Position numbers and translations under genes: made by a program. Below the pieces are notes generated by a model. That model was given only the letters and a program-made list of their open reading frames with translations, searched no databases and was not told the origin of the DNA. DNA of 64,000 nucleotides from Tetrahymena thermophila SB210 (taxonomy: Eukaryota; Ciliophora; Oligohymenophorea; Hymenostomatida; Tetrahymenidae): positions 682,001 to 746,000 of the forward strand of contig NW_002476387.1 in NCBI RefSeq assembly GCF_000189635.1. The letters run 5' to 3'. This document shows positions 28,303-40,461 of the stretch, in pieces. Position 1 is the first letter of the stretch. Each line of letters opens with the position of its first letter.

Positions 28303-31300
28303 TCATTGTGAACTACTCTTGAAACGCTTTTGTACAATGTCTTACACTTTTTGTAATTTTTTTTTAATAGAATTTAAAAAAGAAATAAATAATTTACCTT
28401 CATGATCATCATCTTCATAATTATTAAAATTTTAACTCTGTTTTATTGGACTTGATGAGTTAGAGCCAACTGGGGATTTTGGACTTGAATTTTAAGAACT
28501 TTTTCTAATAAAATCTATATCGATTTCGTCTTTTCCTAAAATATTATCAAATCTTTTGTGACTATCCAAACTGATTTTGACATTTGTGATATTAAACAAA
28601 CTGTTTGTAGCTTAGCTGGAATTGTTTTCTTCTGGTGGAATACTCTTCCTAATGTCATTTAAGAAATGTTGATATACTATGTTCTTTTCAAACTGTAAAT
28701 GGATTTGTTGCTGTTTTTAGTAAATTTAATTAGATCATTTTAATAATTTAAATATTTTATATTTACTAATCCACTAATTAAAATCTAACTTGTTTAAGCA
28801 AGTTTGAACAGTTTAATAATTTCTGAGTAGATGAGATTGTTTTTGTTTTTAATTTTTTTAACTAGATATGTTGTAAGTGGAACTAGTACATCATATAATA
28901 CTTAGTGGAATTCAGGTTTCTTAATTATTTAAAAAAATATTTAATTCAATAGGATTTCAAAAGAATTTTATTTACATTTATTTCGATGTAGGATATGTAA
29001 AGACTAATTATTTAAGAGTGCAAATGCTTTAGGTTTTTGTGAAATAATGGAAGCATTTTTTATGGAATAGAGAAAAATACTTCATATGTCAGATTTGGTA
29101 TACACATGCAAATATTGTCTAAGTTTTTAAGTATATTAACAATAATATCTATAAGCAATATCCTACCAAAGATCTTTTCTTCACTATAATCTGCAGTGTA
29201 GAAAATATCAAGCATTTTTCCTAAATGTATTTGCAAGAATTATTCAATGAAAACATAATCTTCATCATTCTTGACAGAATTTTCCAAAATTAGCTTAAGA
29301 AGATCGCTAAACTAATTGATTTAAATATATTTTTTTGAATTAATTTTGAAATTGTATAAATTTTACATATAATTAGTTATTTGTATATTTCTGATTCATA
29401 ACTGATTCACAGATCAATTAGAAAAATTTGTATTTTTGGACTTTCTCTTCCATGCTTCTCATGTATTTTAATAATAACTGTGGTTTATTGTTCATGTATT
29501 GAATCAATATTGAAACAATCATTTAAGGGATCATTTCTAACTAATTTTCATCTAATATTTACTATTTTTTTCTTTGAATACCAAACGATTGCATTTAATT
29601 TCCTTAATTAGGCTTCTCATAATTTCTTAAAAATGAATCTAGCATTTCGAATATTGTTCTCTCATAGAAAGCATCATAAATACTAATAGAAGTTTCTAAC
29701 TATATATTAAATAAAATAGGGAATGAATGAAATACTTTTTTTCTTAATTTGGATATTCGAATTCTAAATCTTTATCAAATAATATTATTTATTTATTACG
29801 AAATTATCCATATTTTTCATAGACTAAAACATATCATAAACCATACAAAGAGACTGATAATCTTTTAGATTCAAAGCATTCAAAATCTGAGAAATCATTT
29901 CTCTGCTTGTGATAATGTACTGAATCAAGTTTTTATATATTCTTTGACTTATCTGAAGTTTATTAAAAAGTAAATGAGGATTATTTAATAAAAGGAAGGT
30001 TAATTTATAAATACCAAGTTCATTAGATTTAGAGTAGACTCGTCTAAAATGTGAGCAAGTGCTGAGTCTCTTAAATACTAAAGTCTGAAATTGAAGTGAA
30101 TATCATCTAACTTTGATTGGTCTTTGAATTAAACAACTGATAAGAACTTTGCTCTCTTCTGAAAGAACTATCTGTGAGTCTCCTTCTGTTTGTTGTACAT
30201 TTACTCATCGTCTATTATACGTAGTGTGATTTTGCAAATAAATTTGAATATTTGATCTATAAATAGTTTTGTTATTGCATTAAAAGAAACTGTCTCTCTT
30301 ACACTCAAGGATTCCAAATGTTAAGATGTAGTTTTCTTCATTCAATAAGACTTAGAGTAATTCATGCTCTGAGTAAAATATCAGTGACTTAAATATTTAA
30401 CAGAGGGTATTCAATGCGTCTAAATTATTCTCCTTTTCACACTTGTTGAAGACTTCTCTAAAATTTCTAAACAAGACAGATTGCTTTTATAGAGAAAAGA
30501 TTTAATTATCCTAAAAAATATTTTTTAGTGATTTACTCTAACCATCATTTCTGAAGAAATAACATTTCTGTCTTCTGCTGGAGTGTCCTAATATGTTAAT
30601 ATAATAAATGATAAGTAATCAAAAAATAGGAAACAATTAACAAATATTACCATTAAAATCTTCAAAAAGGCCTCTAAATTATTTATATTAGGAATAGGAA
30701 GAATAAATTATCCTTCTTCCTCAGCCTCTTCAAATTACTTTTTGTATGATCTAAATTCGTCTTCTTGTTTTTGATAGCTTATATTTGATTTAACTTCCTT
30801 GATCTATTTCCTTTGTTAATTGGTAAATAATAATCTTTTCTTACTGTTTGAACAGTTTTATTAAAATAGCTAAAAAACTTACCAAAGAGCGAGTCTACCT
30901 GCTTCATTTTAAAAGCTGATAGCAATATCGTCTTCTGTCAAATCATTTGAAATAGTTATTTATTTTTCTATTGAATATATTATATATTATCTATTAAAAA
31001 TTGATAAAATGGAGATTCATAATCAGGCTAAATTAATTCTAATAGCTTTAATTTATTAATAAGTAAAAGCAAATTGTGCTTATTCAAATAAATTATTTCT
31101 ATAAAATTTAAACATTCAGATATATTATCATCAAACACTCGTTAACAATATGGAAAATCATTGTTCATAAGCTATAACATTTAAAATCTAATTAACTTAT
31201 CTTGTTATTTATATACTTGCTTGTTGCCTTTATAAAATTATAATCAATCTTGAATTCTACATAAATGAGTTAAAAACAATTATTTTTAAATACCTTTAGG

Positions 31301-31636
31301 ATTTTCTATTATTAGATCGTTAGACAAGTTTTCTGAAAATACTTCAGATTTATTCTTTTCCAAATAGAATTTCAACAAATAACCCTCGCTCTAATTGAAA
31401 ATTTTTTTACAAATAAGTTTAGATTAACAAAATGTTTTCTAAATGACCAAATAAGAGACTAAATTGTAAATAAAATTAATCATTTAAACTTAATTTACGC
31501 TGCTTGTTTAAATAATTTTTGGATATCCAAGCCCTATATCTCTCCATGTATTAGACTATTAATCTAATTTAAATAACTTGGCCCTAAATATTTCTGGAAT
31601 ACCTTCAATCGGATTATAAGGAGCGGGATAGCTCAT
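28303..31636 (-). CDS. Protein phosphatase 4 regulatory subunit 3 (SMEK) homologue
   Basis: The N-terminus is a PH/EVH1-like domain: RAKLFKLDQQSNTWRDIGLG, then EGYLLKFYLEKN, then DDIAISFQNEAGRLALW, which parallels the family's LALSFQE..GC..IW signature. After it come helical repeats with matches to the SMEK core, such as LPIPNINNLEAFLKIL and a KRETVSFNAITKLFIDQI-like segment, and a YLRDSALAHILDE block. The tail is Ser-rich and acidic (EDDDHEG) and ends in KRFKSS after a final intron 28347-28397. Other checked introns: 31391-31498, 30968-31293, and one beginning at 30882. PP4R3 is the substrate-targeting subunit of nuclear PP4, acting through short motif recognition by the EVH1-like domain. 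Middle exon borders were not all resolved. Confidence 0.88.
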
Positions 31637-32643
31637 TTTATAATTTAATATCTTGAAAGAATAAAATATGTAAAAAGATATTAAAATTTATATTTTAATA
31701 ATTTGTTTTTAAATTAATTTTTGATAAATCATTAATGATAAAAATTGCAGAAATATATAAATAAATATCGTCTACTTATCAAATTAATATTTTAATTGAA
31801 AAAGTGATTAGAGATTCATAATAAACTAATAAAAACAAACAAATCTAAATTCTATTTCCAAATTTTTTACACATATAACAAAATTTTACTAATTTTATTT
31901 TAAAATTTAATGAAAAGCATTAAATATAAAAATATTTAGATTAGTTAGTTAGTTAGTTAATTGATTAAGTAAATTCTTGCAATAAATTAAATTTCTAGTA
32001 ATTTTATTAAAAGAAATAGCTAGATAAACAAATTTTTGTTTCATGATAACTTATTTAGCTTAAATTTCTTTTAATCTTATAAACTGTGGAAGGAAAATGT
32101 ATTTAAGATTGATAAACTATAATTAGTCTAAAACATTAAAAGTTAGTAAACTTATTTTTTACTTAGATTTTATTTTTAATAAAATATATTTTATAAAAAT
32201 TCAACTTATTATCATTTTAAAAATTAATAAAACGAATAATTTTATAAATAATTATACAAACAATAAATTTTTTGATAAATTAAAAAAATGTAGAAAAAAA
32301 TAAAAAAATAACCAAAAAATTTAGAAATTATTTTTAAAAAGAGTTTAAAAAATAACAAGCCTTTATTTATTTATGACATAAAATTAAAGAATTAATTTGA
32401 AAATAAATAATGAATTTAATAATTTTATAAATAATTTCTTTCTTAGTCTTTTTTAATGAGACACTTGACTCAAATACATCAGTAAAATATAATAAGGATC
32501 CTAGTGCTACTTTGATTCTACATATTTTTTCAAGTAATATTGCAAATTAAAAAAAATAAATTTTGTATTTATAAATTTAGGGAGAAAAAACAGTTAAATA
32601 ATAAATATTACAAGGTAAATTATCATAAATAGTCAGCCTATTA
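31637..32643. other. AT-rich spacer with a TTAG microsatellite
   Basis: About 1 kb upstream of the PP4R3 gene and downstream of the next minus-strand gene. It contains a short TTAG repeat run near 31938-31960. No gene recognised. Confidence 0.5.
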
Positions 32644-35600
32644 TCAATTTTTACTATATAATTTAGGAATTAAAGATATATTTGAATAGGTAACAGGATT
32701 AGTTGGTAACATAGCATAGGCTGTTGCAGAGTAATATAACGATCTAATAATATCAACTGATTTTTATGATTTCCAATTGAAGGGGAGATGCAGGATCTCT
32801 TCAATGCAGCTACATCTGTTTAAGTCAAAAGTTAATTCATGGTTTGCAATTGTTTCTTTTTTTTTAATGGAAAATTTAGTGTTGATAGCAAATAACTTAT
32901 TATCTTAATTTCCCAATAAAAAGGTAAAATTTAAGAATTTATTATTAATTTCTTTGCACTAAGATAATCTTATTACTTTCCATACTTTTTATTTCTTATC
33001 AAAAATTTACACAATCAATTTTTCAGATTATCCATCATCTTCATCTTCGCTTTCTTCACTTTGTTCTTCTTTTTCAGATTCTATTTTTTCATCCTCAGTT
33101 CCGAAATCTTCTTAATTTTCATATAATCCTATGTAAAATATATAGCTATTATTTTAGAGAATATAAGACTTTTTACAATCTAAATAAATGCAATCATCAA
33201 TTTTTTCAGCTATTTTTGTTTTTATATTGACACGCTCGCATGGAGATAGTTTATTGTATGGAATATTAGGATCTTTGTAGTCTGTTCCGTTGATTAAATA
33301 AATATATTCCTAATCACATATAATATATCTATTAACTAAATTTTCGTTTATAGTCTCTATTCCTTCATCTTATAAATTGAGCATACTCAACTTATTTTAA
33401 TCAAATCTAACTTAACATTTAAAGACAGAATTATAGAACCTGAAATTAGGATAAGATTACGAGAGTTCTGTGTACTCTTCAAGTGATAGAGATTTGTAAA
33501 ATATGCATACCTTCCTATCCATATTGAAATGGAATGTAAGAAAATGCATTTAATTAGATAGCAGGGAGTCCTTAAAGTCTTCATCGTTAAATCTGATAGT
33601 CAGTTAAAATTTTTGTACAATTTAAAACTGATTTTAAGTGTTATCCCCAGTTAGAATGTTAATTAATTTACTAAAATAATTTTAAACAAGGAAGTATTTT
33701 GGGATTTATTTATCATCTTAAATAAAGTAGTATTCCTATTAAACTGGATTTAAATATGAAGCTTTTCCTGTGTTTTCATGACATCCAGCTAGATTAATTT
33801 AAGATTCAAACTGTAAACCTTTTGATTTAAAATTAATTTTATCAACTAAATCTTTAAAATTCTTGTGTTTAGTATCTTTAACATTTTAGACATCCTATTA
33901 TTCTAACTTATTAATAGGATCTTCCTTATTTTTTATAGATGAGCTTTCATCTAACATTTTTTAACTATCTTCAAGTTAAACTTTTTCTTATTATTTCTCT
34001 TTTTAATGTGCCTTCTAAATTAATGTTTTATCTTCTTATTAAGCAAGAATATTTTTATTTATTTTTGTTTTTTGTTCAATATCCTTAGTCAAGCTATCTT
34101 TTTTTGTTTAATCATCACTTTTAATATTTGAAGCTGTTGATTAGCTATTTTTATTAGTAGGTTAATTCTAATGTTAATTTGAACCTTCGGCAGGCTAAGA
34201 ATTAGCTTATGGCTACTTTTACTATTCATTTGTTTTATTTTAAGTGGCTAAAAATGAAGATTAGTCAGCTTAAAAAGATGACAAAAAGAAAGTTTTAGAG
34301 CTATTGTATTCATTTAGTCTAAGTTCCTGTTGCGTTTCATCTTCTAAGGTAGTTTCAATTCTTATATTCTTTTCTATCATTAATTTTTTGTTTGGATCAA
34401 GAGATTCTACCAAATTTTGAAGCTGTATTTCTATCGTAGTTGTTTTTTCTAAAATTTACTCTATAGCAGAATTGCATTTTCCCAACAAAGCAAACCATTA
34501 AATTTGATTATTTTCGTCATAAAATGCATTTAAATTAACTGCTTAGAAAGGAATGATCTCTGCAAATTTCAAAAATTCTTTTTAGTGCAGTTTCTAATCC
34601 ATATTTGTTAAATTTAATTTTGATGGTATTTCTTTTCTTTTAAGTGTTTAAACTAATTTGAATTGAGATTCTTTAAAGCTGTATTGCTGGAGGTATACTT
34701 AATTAAATCCTCTTAGTATGAGATTTTTATCAATTTCACCTCCTAAAAAGTAAACGTGCTGCTTATAAGTAAAAGTAAAAGGAGAAAAGAGAGGACGGAA
34801 AGTCTTTTAAGATAATTTTTTATAGTTAACTTTTAAAAACAATAACTATTATTATCTATTATCCACAGCATATTCTTCAATAAAATTGCATAAATAGCCG
34901 TTATATGAAATACCACCAAACACATATATTTTTTCAATTTTATCCTCTTTTTAGTAGACGCATACACATCCAGATCTCGGAAGTGAATTAAAAATGAAAT
35001 TTTCTTATGAGTAAGGTTCAAGCAGCTTCAATTACAATTATTAATCGTTTTGATCAGGATAATTACTTATTTGCTTACGTGGTACAATAAATATCATCTT
35101 TGAAAACTCTTTTTACTTCCATGTAGTAGGATTGATAACCTCTCCAAACATTTTAACAATAAATTAATCAGTAATACATAGAGATGAATTGAAAATTTCT
35201 AAATCTAATAAACTCTCTTAATGAATGTATCCTTCAAACTAGCCATTTTAAATAAAGTTACCTACTTAAAACTTATCTGTAACTCCATCTTATGATGATA
35301 ACTAATTTTATAAATTGATTATTGGTCTAGTTGTATCACCTTATTAAGATTTGCCAGTTATTAAATGAAGTGTGTTTTATGATGATACACTACTTAAAGG
35401 CTGGGTGCTCTTCCAATTTACATCTAAAACTTTTTGCACAGAGTATTTAATTTCTTCTTAAATAAATTAATTTTCTCTATACTCTGTCAGAACATAATTT
35501 TTAAAGTGCTTACCTCTCTAAACATTAAAAAAGTAAATTGCTATTTTACTACTACTTTGATCTCTATTTTAGCTGTCGTAGTCATAATCAATCACATATT

Positions 35601-38524
35601 AACTATGTTCTGTGTAGAAGAATTTCAACTCTTAATCTACTCTATCTTATAGATTTAAGATATGGAGGTAAATTTTTTTTTTACGTCTCAAATCATAAAC
35701 CCAATTATTTAGGAGGGCTTGAGTGTACCTTTTAAGCATAATTTTTACTTTTAATTGGTCACTATAGAGCTTATCGAATTCATTTCGTTTTAACTCACTT
35801 ACCAACGTTTAAGCATACATTTCAGAATTTTAAGGATATTTTTGCATAACATTTATTATCATAGATTCAGAATTAGCCTTTATTTCTTCTTCTATCCCTT
35901 CGCCTTTTGGAACCTCAGTGTATTTATTTTGTTTTGAAAATTTCTATAGGAGATTCACTTTTTCACCGTTTGAGTGAGATACAAAATCAATAATGTGCTT
36001 AATTTGTTTAATCTTATTCATATAATCATGAATTTTTATTTGCTGAAGGGTCCATTTTACCTTTTAAACTCCTTTCAGCTATTCTTAGTTGGAATATGAT
36101 CTTCTAGGCATAACTGATCTTCTTATTTATTCTGTAATACTACTCATAAATTAGACTTATACATGGATAGCTGTTTTTAAATTTTACTTCAATATAATCT
36201 TTCTATAATTAATAGTTTCGAATAGACTAAAAAATATTGAATTTAACTGTTCTTGTATATTTTGGTATAAATTTTTGTTTATTAAAAGAAGTTTTTGAAC
36301 TAAATACTTTCTTTTTTCATCTTAACTAAAATTATTACAATAGAATTTATCATAACAATATGTTAAATATTTTTAATACGCAGTTTGTGATGGCTCCGTT
36401 TTCATCCAACTTGCTAATTTATTTATACTAGTTACTGTTTACTATGTAGAGTCACTTGTATAAAAAACAAATTTTTTTTTTTATTAATTTTTGAATGGAA
36501 TAGTTATATTATCAGTTTGAGATTCTTAAATAATATTATTATTATTTTAAACTAAAACCTCACTTTTATCAAATAAATTAGCTTTCTAATTTTAATTATA
36601 TGAGCTTGTCTTATCAATATCTTTTGCGTCTTCACTAGAATTTTAATATACGCCATCTTTTTCTTCAATTTTTGATAGATCTTTTACTTTTGAAATAGAA
36701 AGGTAATTGGTTGTATTATCAAAGGAATCAAGCCCTTCAAATTTTTATTAAGTTACACCTACTTCTTATTAAGAGCTAAGCTACTCTAATTGTTTTGGGA
36801 AAAGGTGATTTTCGTCTTTAGTATTTGCTACAAATAATACATGATTATTAGAAATTTAAGAAAGCATGTAACTGAAATATCCTAAAACATCTGGTTTTAA
36901 ATTATAATAGTGGTTATGAGATTTTGTTAAAGAAAAATCATATGAAAAAATTATATAATTTGGTTTGTGATGTCTTACAAGCCTCAAAACCTATTCAAAA
37001 AGGTACAAAAACTCGCTTTAACCAATAATTTTAGGGCATTTTTACTCATTTTTAATGAAAAGATCATCAAGTTGAGCATTTGATCCATCTTATTTGTTAA
37101 GATACTCATTAATTGCAATCTCAAAACAATTTGAGTTTGGCTCAAGTGTTTCATTACCTTCCATTTTTAGAGAAGTATCAGAGGATTATTAATTATCTTC
37201 ACTCTTAGTATTTTCTTAATGGTACATACTAATATACTAAATGTTGGTTAATTAATCTTTTTTTTGATTAAATTATGAATTCTAGAAAGCATTATAAAAA
37301 ATTAAATGTTTATTTAATTCTTATTTTTATAAGCCTAATTAAATAAAAGACAATTTAGGAACATCATTCACAGTTCCTCCATTCTTTTCTAAAACTCTCA
37401 TATTTGCATAGCATACACTTAGCACAGCAGGATTAAGGTTTCTTAAATTATAGTAATCCAAAACTTAAATTATATTTTAAAAAGAGCTATCAGTAACCTC
37501 ATCTATTATTTCACCAATAGAAAAAATCTATTTTTTAATTGGATGCTTTAAAATGTATTCTTAAGTATTGGCATTTATATTTTTTAAAGATGGGTTCTCA
37601 TCAAAAAGATTTTCTTTTAATTCATCAAAGATTTTTGGAGCATTTGCAATGTGATCCTATAAAGCTTTCATGAAAGCTCCCATTCTTTCATTATACTTGG
37701 TATATTAATATGGAGTCCTTCTAAATTATGTTCCTAATCTATATTATTATTTGTACAAATTATTTATTTATTTGTTATTAAAGAGAAAAACTATTTTGTA
37801 AAGATTTAATTTGAATCTACTCAAACTAAGATTAAAAGATGATAATTAATTAATTTGTCTCTAATTTTATTAAATAATTAATTAATTAAATGATTTGATT
37901 TTCATTTCAAATAAAATAAAAATTTCTCTATTTATATTTCTTTCTCTAATATTTGTAATTTATGTACTAGACAAAATCATTGAATTCTATTTTAAAAAAT
38001 ATTTTTTATACGATGTATTTTCTACTTTTCTTCTCACTAACAAATTATATTTCTAAAACTATGTTTCTGTTTATTTATATGAAATTTCTAATTATTTATT
38101 TGAATAAAACAAAGGGAATTTATCGTTTTCATTTATTATGATGTGATAATTATTTTTTTTAAATAAATAAATAAATTATTTTTATGTTATGTTTATATTA
38201 AATATTAGCTTACGAAGGAAATAATTCTAGCTATTATATAATTATATGATTTATATAATGTTTAATTAATGTACTGTCTTCTCTTTTAGCTAAATAGTCA
38301 TTACATACTAGTAATTTCGGCTTCTTCTAATACACTTATGTTTTATTTTAATTATTTTATTAATTGCTTTTTCTTTCTTCAGAAGTTCCGTTTGCACTTC
38401 CTGCACCTAAGCCCTGATTATTTGTATTTGCTTGAGGATTATATGCGGATTTGATAATTTCTGTCCTTTTTGATTCACGAAACGGCAACAGAATTTAAGT
38501 ATAATTTTACAGACTAATACTCAT
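32644..38524 (-). CDS. Large protein: degenerate class-II HDAC-like domain plus kelch-like repeats
   Basis: 1,798 residues, one intron (37791-38274), so the second exon is an open frame over 5 kb. Residues about 70-400 follow the order of a class-II histone deacetylase: a KPKLLVCNDYLA strand, FRRTPYQYTKYNERMGAFM, LNKHLIFYNAFQNSQFNQ where active enzymes have LIVDWDVHHGNGTQ, NIQYISMYHQEN, EFLYLFEQVLRLVRHHKPNY, then IIFSYDFS where active enzymes have VSAGFDA, and a closing NNHVLFVANT strand. The zinc-binding Asp and His and the HH charge-relay pair appear lost, so catalysis is unlikely. After a long coiled linker come kelch-like blades at about 1035-1130 (KIYVFGGIS, HVYFLGGEID) and again near the C-terminus. 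An acidic run lies near 1660. Scaffold or reader role is inference. Confidence 0.8.
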
Positions 38525-39053
38525 CTTAAAAAAGTATACTTTTTGATTTATTTCTAAATTTTGCTTCTTGAATTATTATTATTAAGAATTAATAAAAACA
38601 TAATAAGCAATTATTTAGATATACTAAGAAATTTATTTATTTCAGTATACAAAGAAATTAATAATATTAGAAAAATAAGCCATCGCAATAATTTATATTT
38701 ATGAATTCATAATAATATTTGTATCTTAAAAATAAACTAGTTTTTAAAAATAGAGAAATAGAAAGTTTTTTATTATTTTTAAGATAAATTAAAATATTTC
38801 TATTTCAATTAAAAAAAAAATAAATATTTTACTTATTTAAACAATAAAGTGATATTATAATTTATTATGATTTATTTATTGATATATTTTTTTATTTAAC
38901 AATGTTAGTCATCGTTGTTACTTTTATTAAAAGAAATTGAATCTTTAAATTATTTAACTTCTAATTTATTACTTTTTATCAAATAATCTTTTTTGAAAAA
39001 AACTTTATTAATTTATTATTTGTTTAGATCAAAGCCAGAATAAGTTAGAGTAA
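38525..39053. other. Divergent spacer, HDAC-like/kelch gene and RSP1
   Basis: 529 bp shared upstream region of two divergent genes. A TTTAG splice-acceptor-like site at about 39023-39027, followed by an open in-frame stretch up to ATG 39054, leaves room for an extra 5' exon of RSP1. Confidence 0.45.
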
Positions 39054-40016
39054 ATGGAAGAGGAACAAAAGCCATTTGTTTTTACACCTGCAGAAGGAGG
39101 AGAAGCTTCAATTAGAGGATTCAAAGGAAAAGCCAGGGCTGAATTCAGTAATGGTGACGTTTATGACGGAGAGTATGAAAATGGATTAAAGCATGGAAAA
39201 GGTGTTTATGAATATGTATCAAAGCAAGAAGGTGTACCCAATAATGTTTATAAGGGAACATTTGAAAATAATCTTAAAAACGGTATTGGTGTTATGACAT
39301 ACTACCTTCCAGAAGAGAAAAAGGAAGAATATTATGGTAAAAATCTTAATTATTTTGATAAATTACTACGTTTCAAAACAATTTTTTACTTTTTTGAAAA
39401 TTATGAAACTTAATTTGCTATCTATTTAGGTTAGTGGAAGAATGATAAAAAACATGGCGAAGGAAGATATACCTATGCTAACGGAGACGTTTACAGTGGG
39501 TAATGGTAAAATGGAAAAAAGCACGGAGAAGGTACTTATGTCTTTGCAAAAACTTAAATGAGAGTATAATAATTATTTAAGAAGTAATAAAAAAAAGCTC
39601 ATATTTTCTTTATAAATTAGTTTAAAGGTGAATTCCATGAAAATAAGTTATTAAATGGATAGTGGATTTATCCAAATGGTACAATTTATCGTGGTAAATT
39701 CGAAAACAATAAACCTATTGGAGAGGGTAAAATAAATAACTATAATTTTTTTATTAAAATAAATTTAAAAAATGAAAGTATGCATAACTATTATAAAATA
39801 ATTAATAGGTCTTTGGACTTTTGCAAATCACAATGAAGTCTTTGGCCAATATACTCAAACTAAAATTCCTCTTAAAGATGATGAAGTAAATAATATATTT
39901 AAATATATAAACATAACTGTTCTAATTTAAAATACAAATTTCATTTTTAGAAAAACAGAAATTTACTCAATATAAAACTCGAATGGACCTCAGAGATTCC
40001 AGAACAAATTGTTTGA
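39054..40016 (+). CDS. RSPH1: Radial spoke head MORN protein, RSP1/RSPH1 homologue
   Basis: 221 residues, five exons; introns 39337-39429, 39564-39620, 39727-39808 and 39886-39950. It is a chain of MORN repeats: KARAEFSNGDVYDGEYENG, KHGKGVYEY, KHGEGRYTYANGDVYSGQW, KHGEGTYVF, YPNGTIYRGKFENNKPIGEG. The first repeat matches RSPH1 (RARLPNGDTYEGSYEFG). The C-terminal order of a KFENNKPIGEG repeat, a GQYTQT segment and a final LEWTSEIP also parallels RSPH1 (GKFLNKNPVGPG, HGEYRLT, PKWKATQI). It would sit in the radial spoke head of the axoneme and help transmit mechanochemical signals to dynein. Another axonemal MORN protein is possible. The start is the first ATG of the frame; a 5' exon cannot be excluded. 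Confidence 0.87.
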
Positions 40017-40461
40017 AATAGCTTTTAATTAAAAAAAATTATTATAAATAAATATTTTATTGTATGATATAAATATAAACATATACTCCTTTTGTAATCA
40101 ATATTTATTTGCTTTTTTAACACTTTCGCTATTGAATATTCAAACAAAAATTAAATTGCTCTCTTATTTTTAATTAAATCATTTAAACTCTATAAATAAA
40201 TAAAATGATATACTTGTTTACTTAGCTTTAGTATTATCTTTTAAGTAAACATTTGGTTATTTTTATATTTTTACCATTTTTATTGTTAATAAAATATTTG
40301 TTATAATCATAAAAGTTGTATTAAAATTATTAATGTAGAGTAAATATTTGAAAACAGTAAAATAATTCAAAAAAAAAAATACTTAATTTAAAAAGTTATT
40401 CATTACTTTATATTAAAAAAATCAGTAAAATATCTATTTATTTGTATAAAAGAAAAATAAT
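40017..40461. other. Intergenic spacer
   Basis: 445 bp of AT-rich sequence between two plus-strand genes; nothing recognised. Confidence 0.5.

Noticed and set aside
32700-33420. Long plus-strand open stretch opposite the HDAC-like/kelch gene
   Set aside because: The minus-strand frame is continuous with the rest of a 5-kb exon and has acidic and kelch-like sequence; the plus frame is its shadow.
35434-35735. Two overlapping plus-strand frames with cysteines
   Set aside because: They lie opposite the uninterrupted second exon of the HDAC-like/kelch gene and have no domain.
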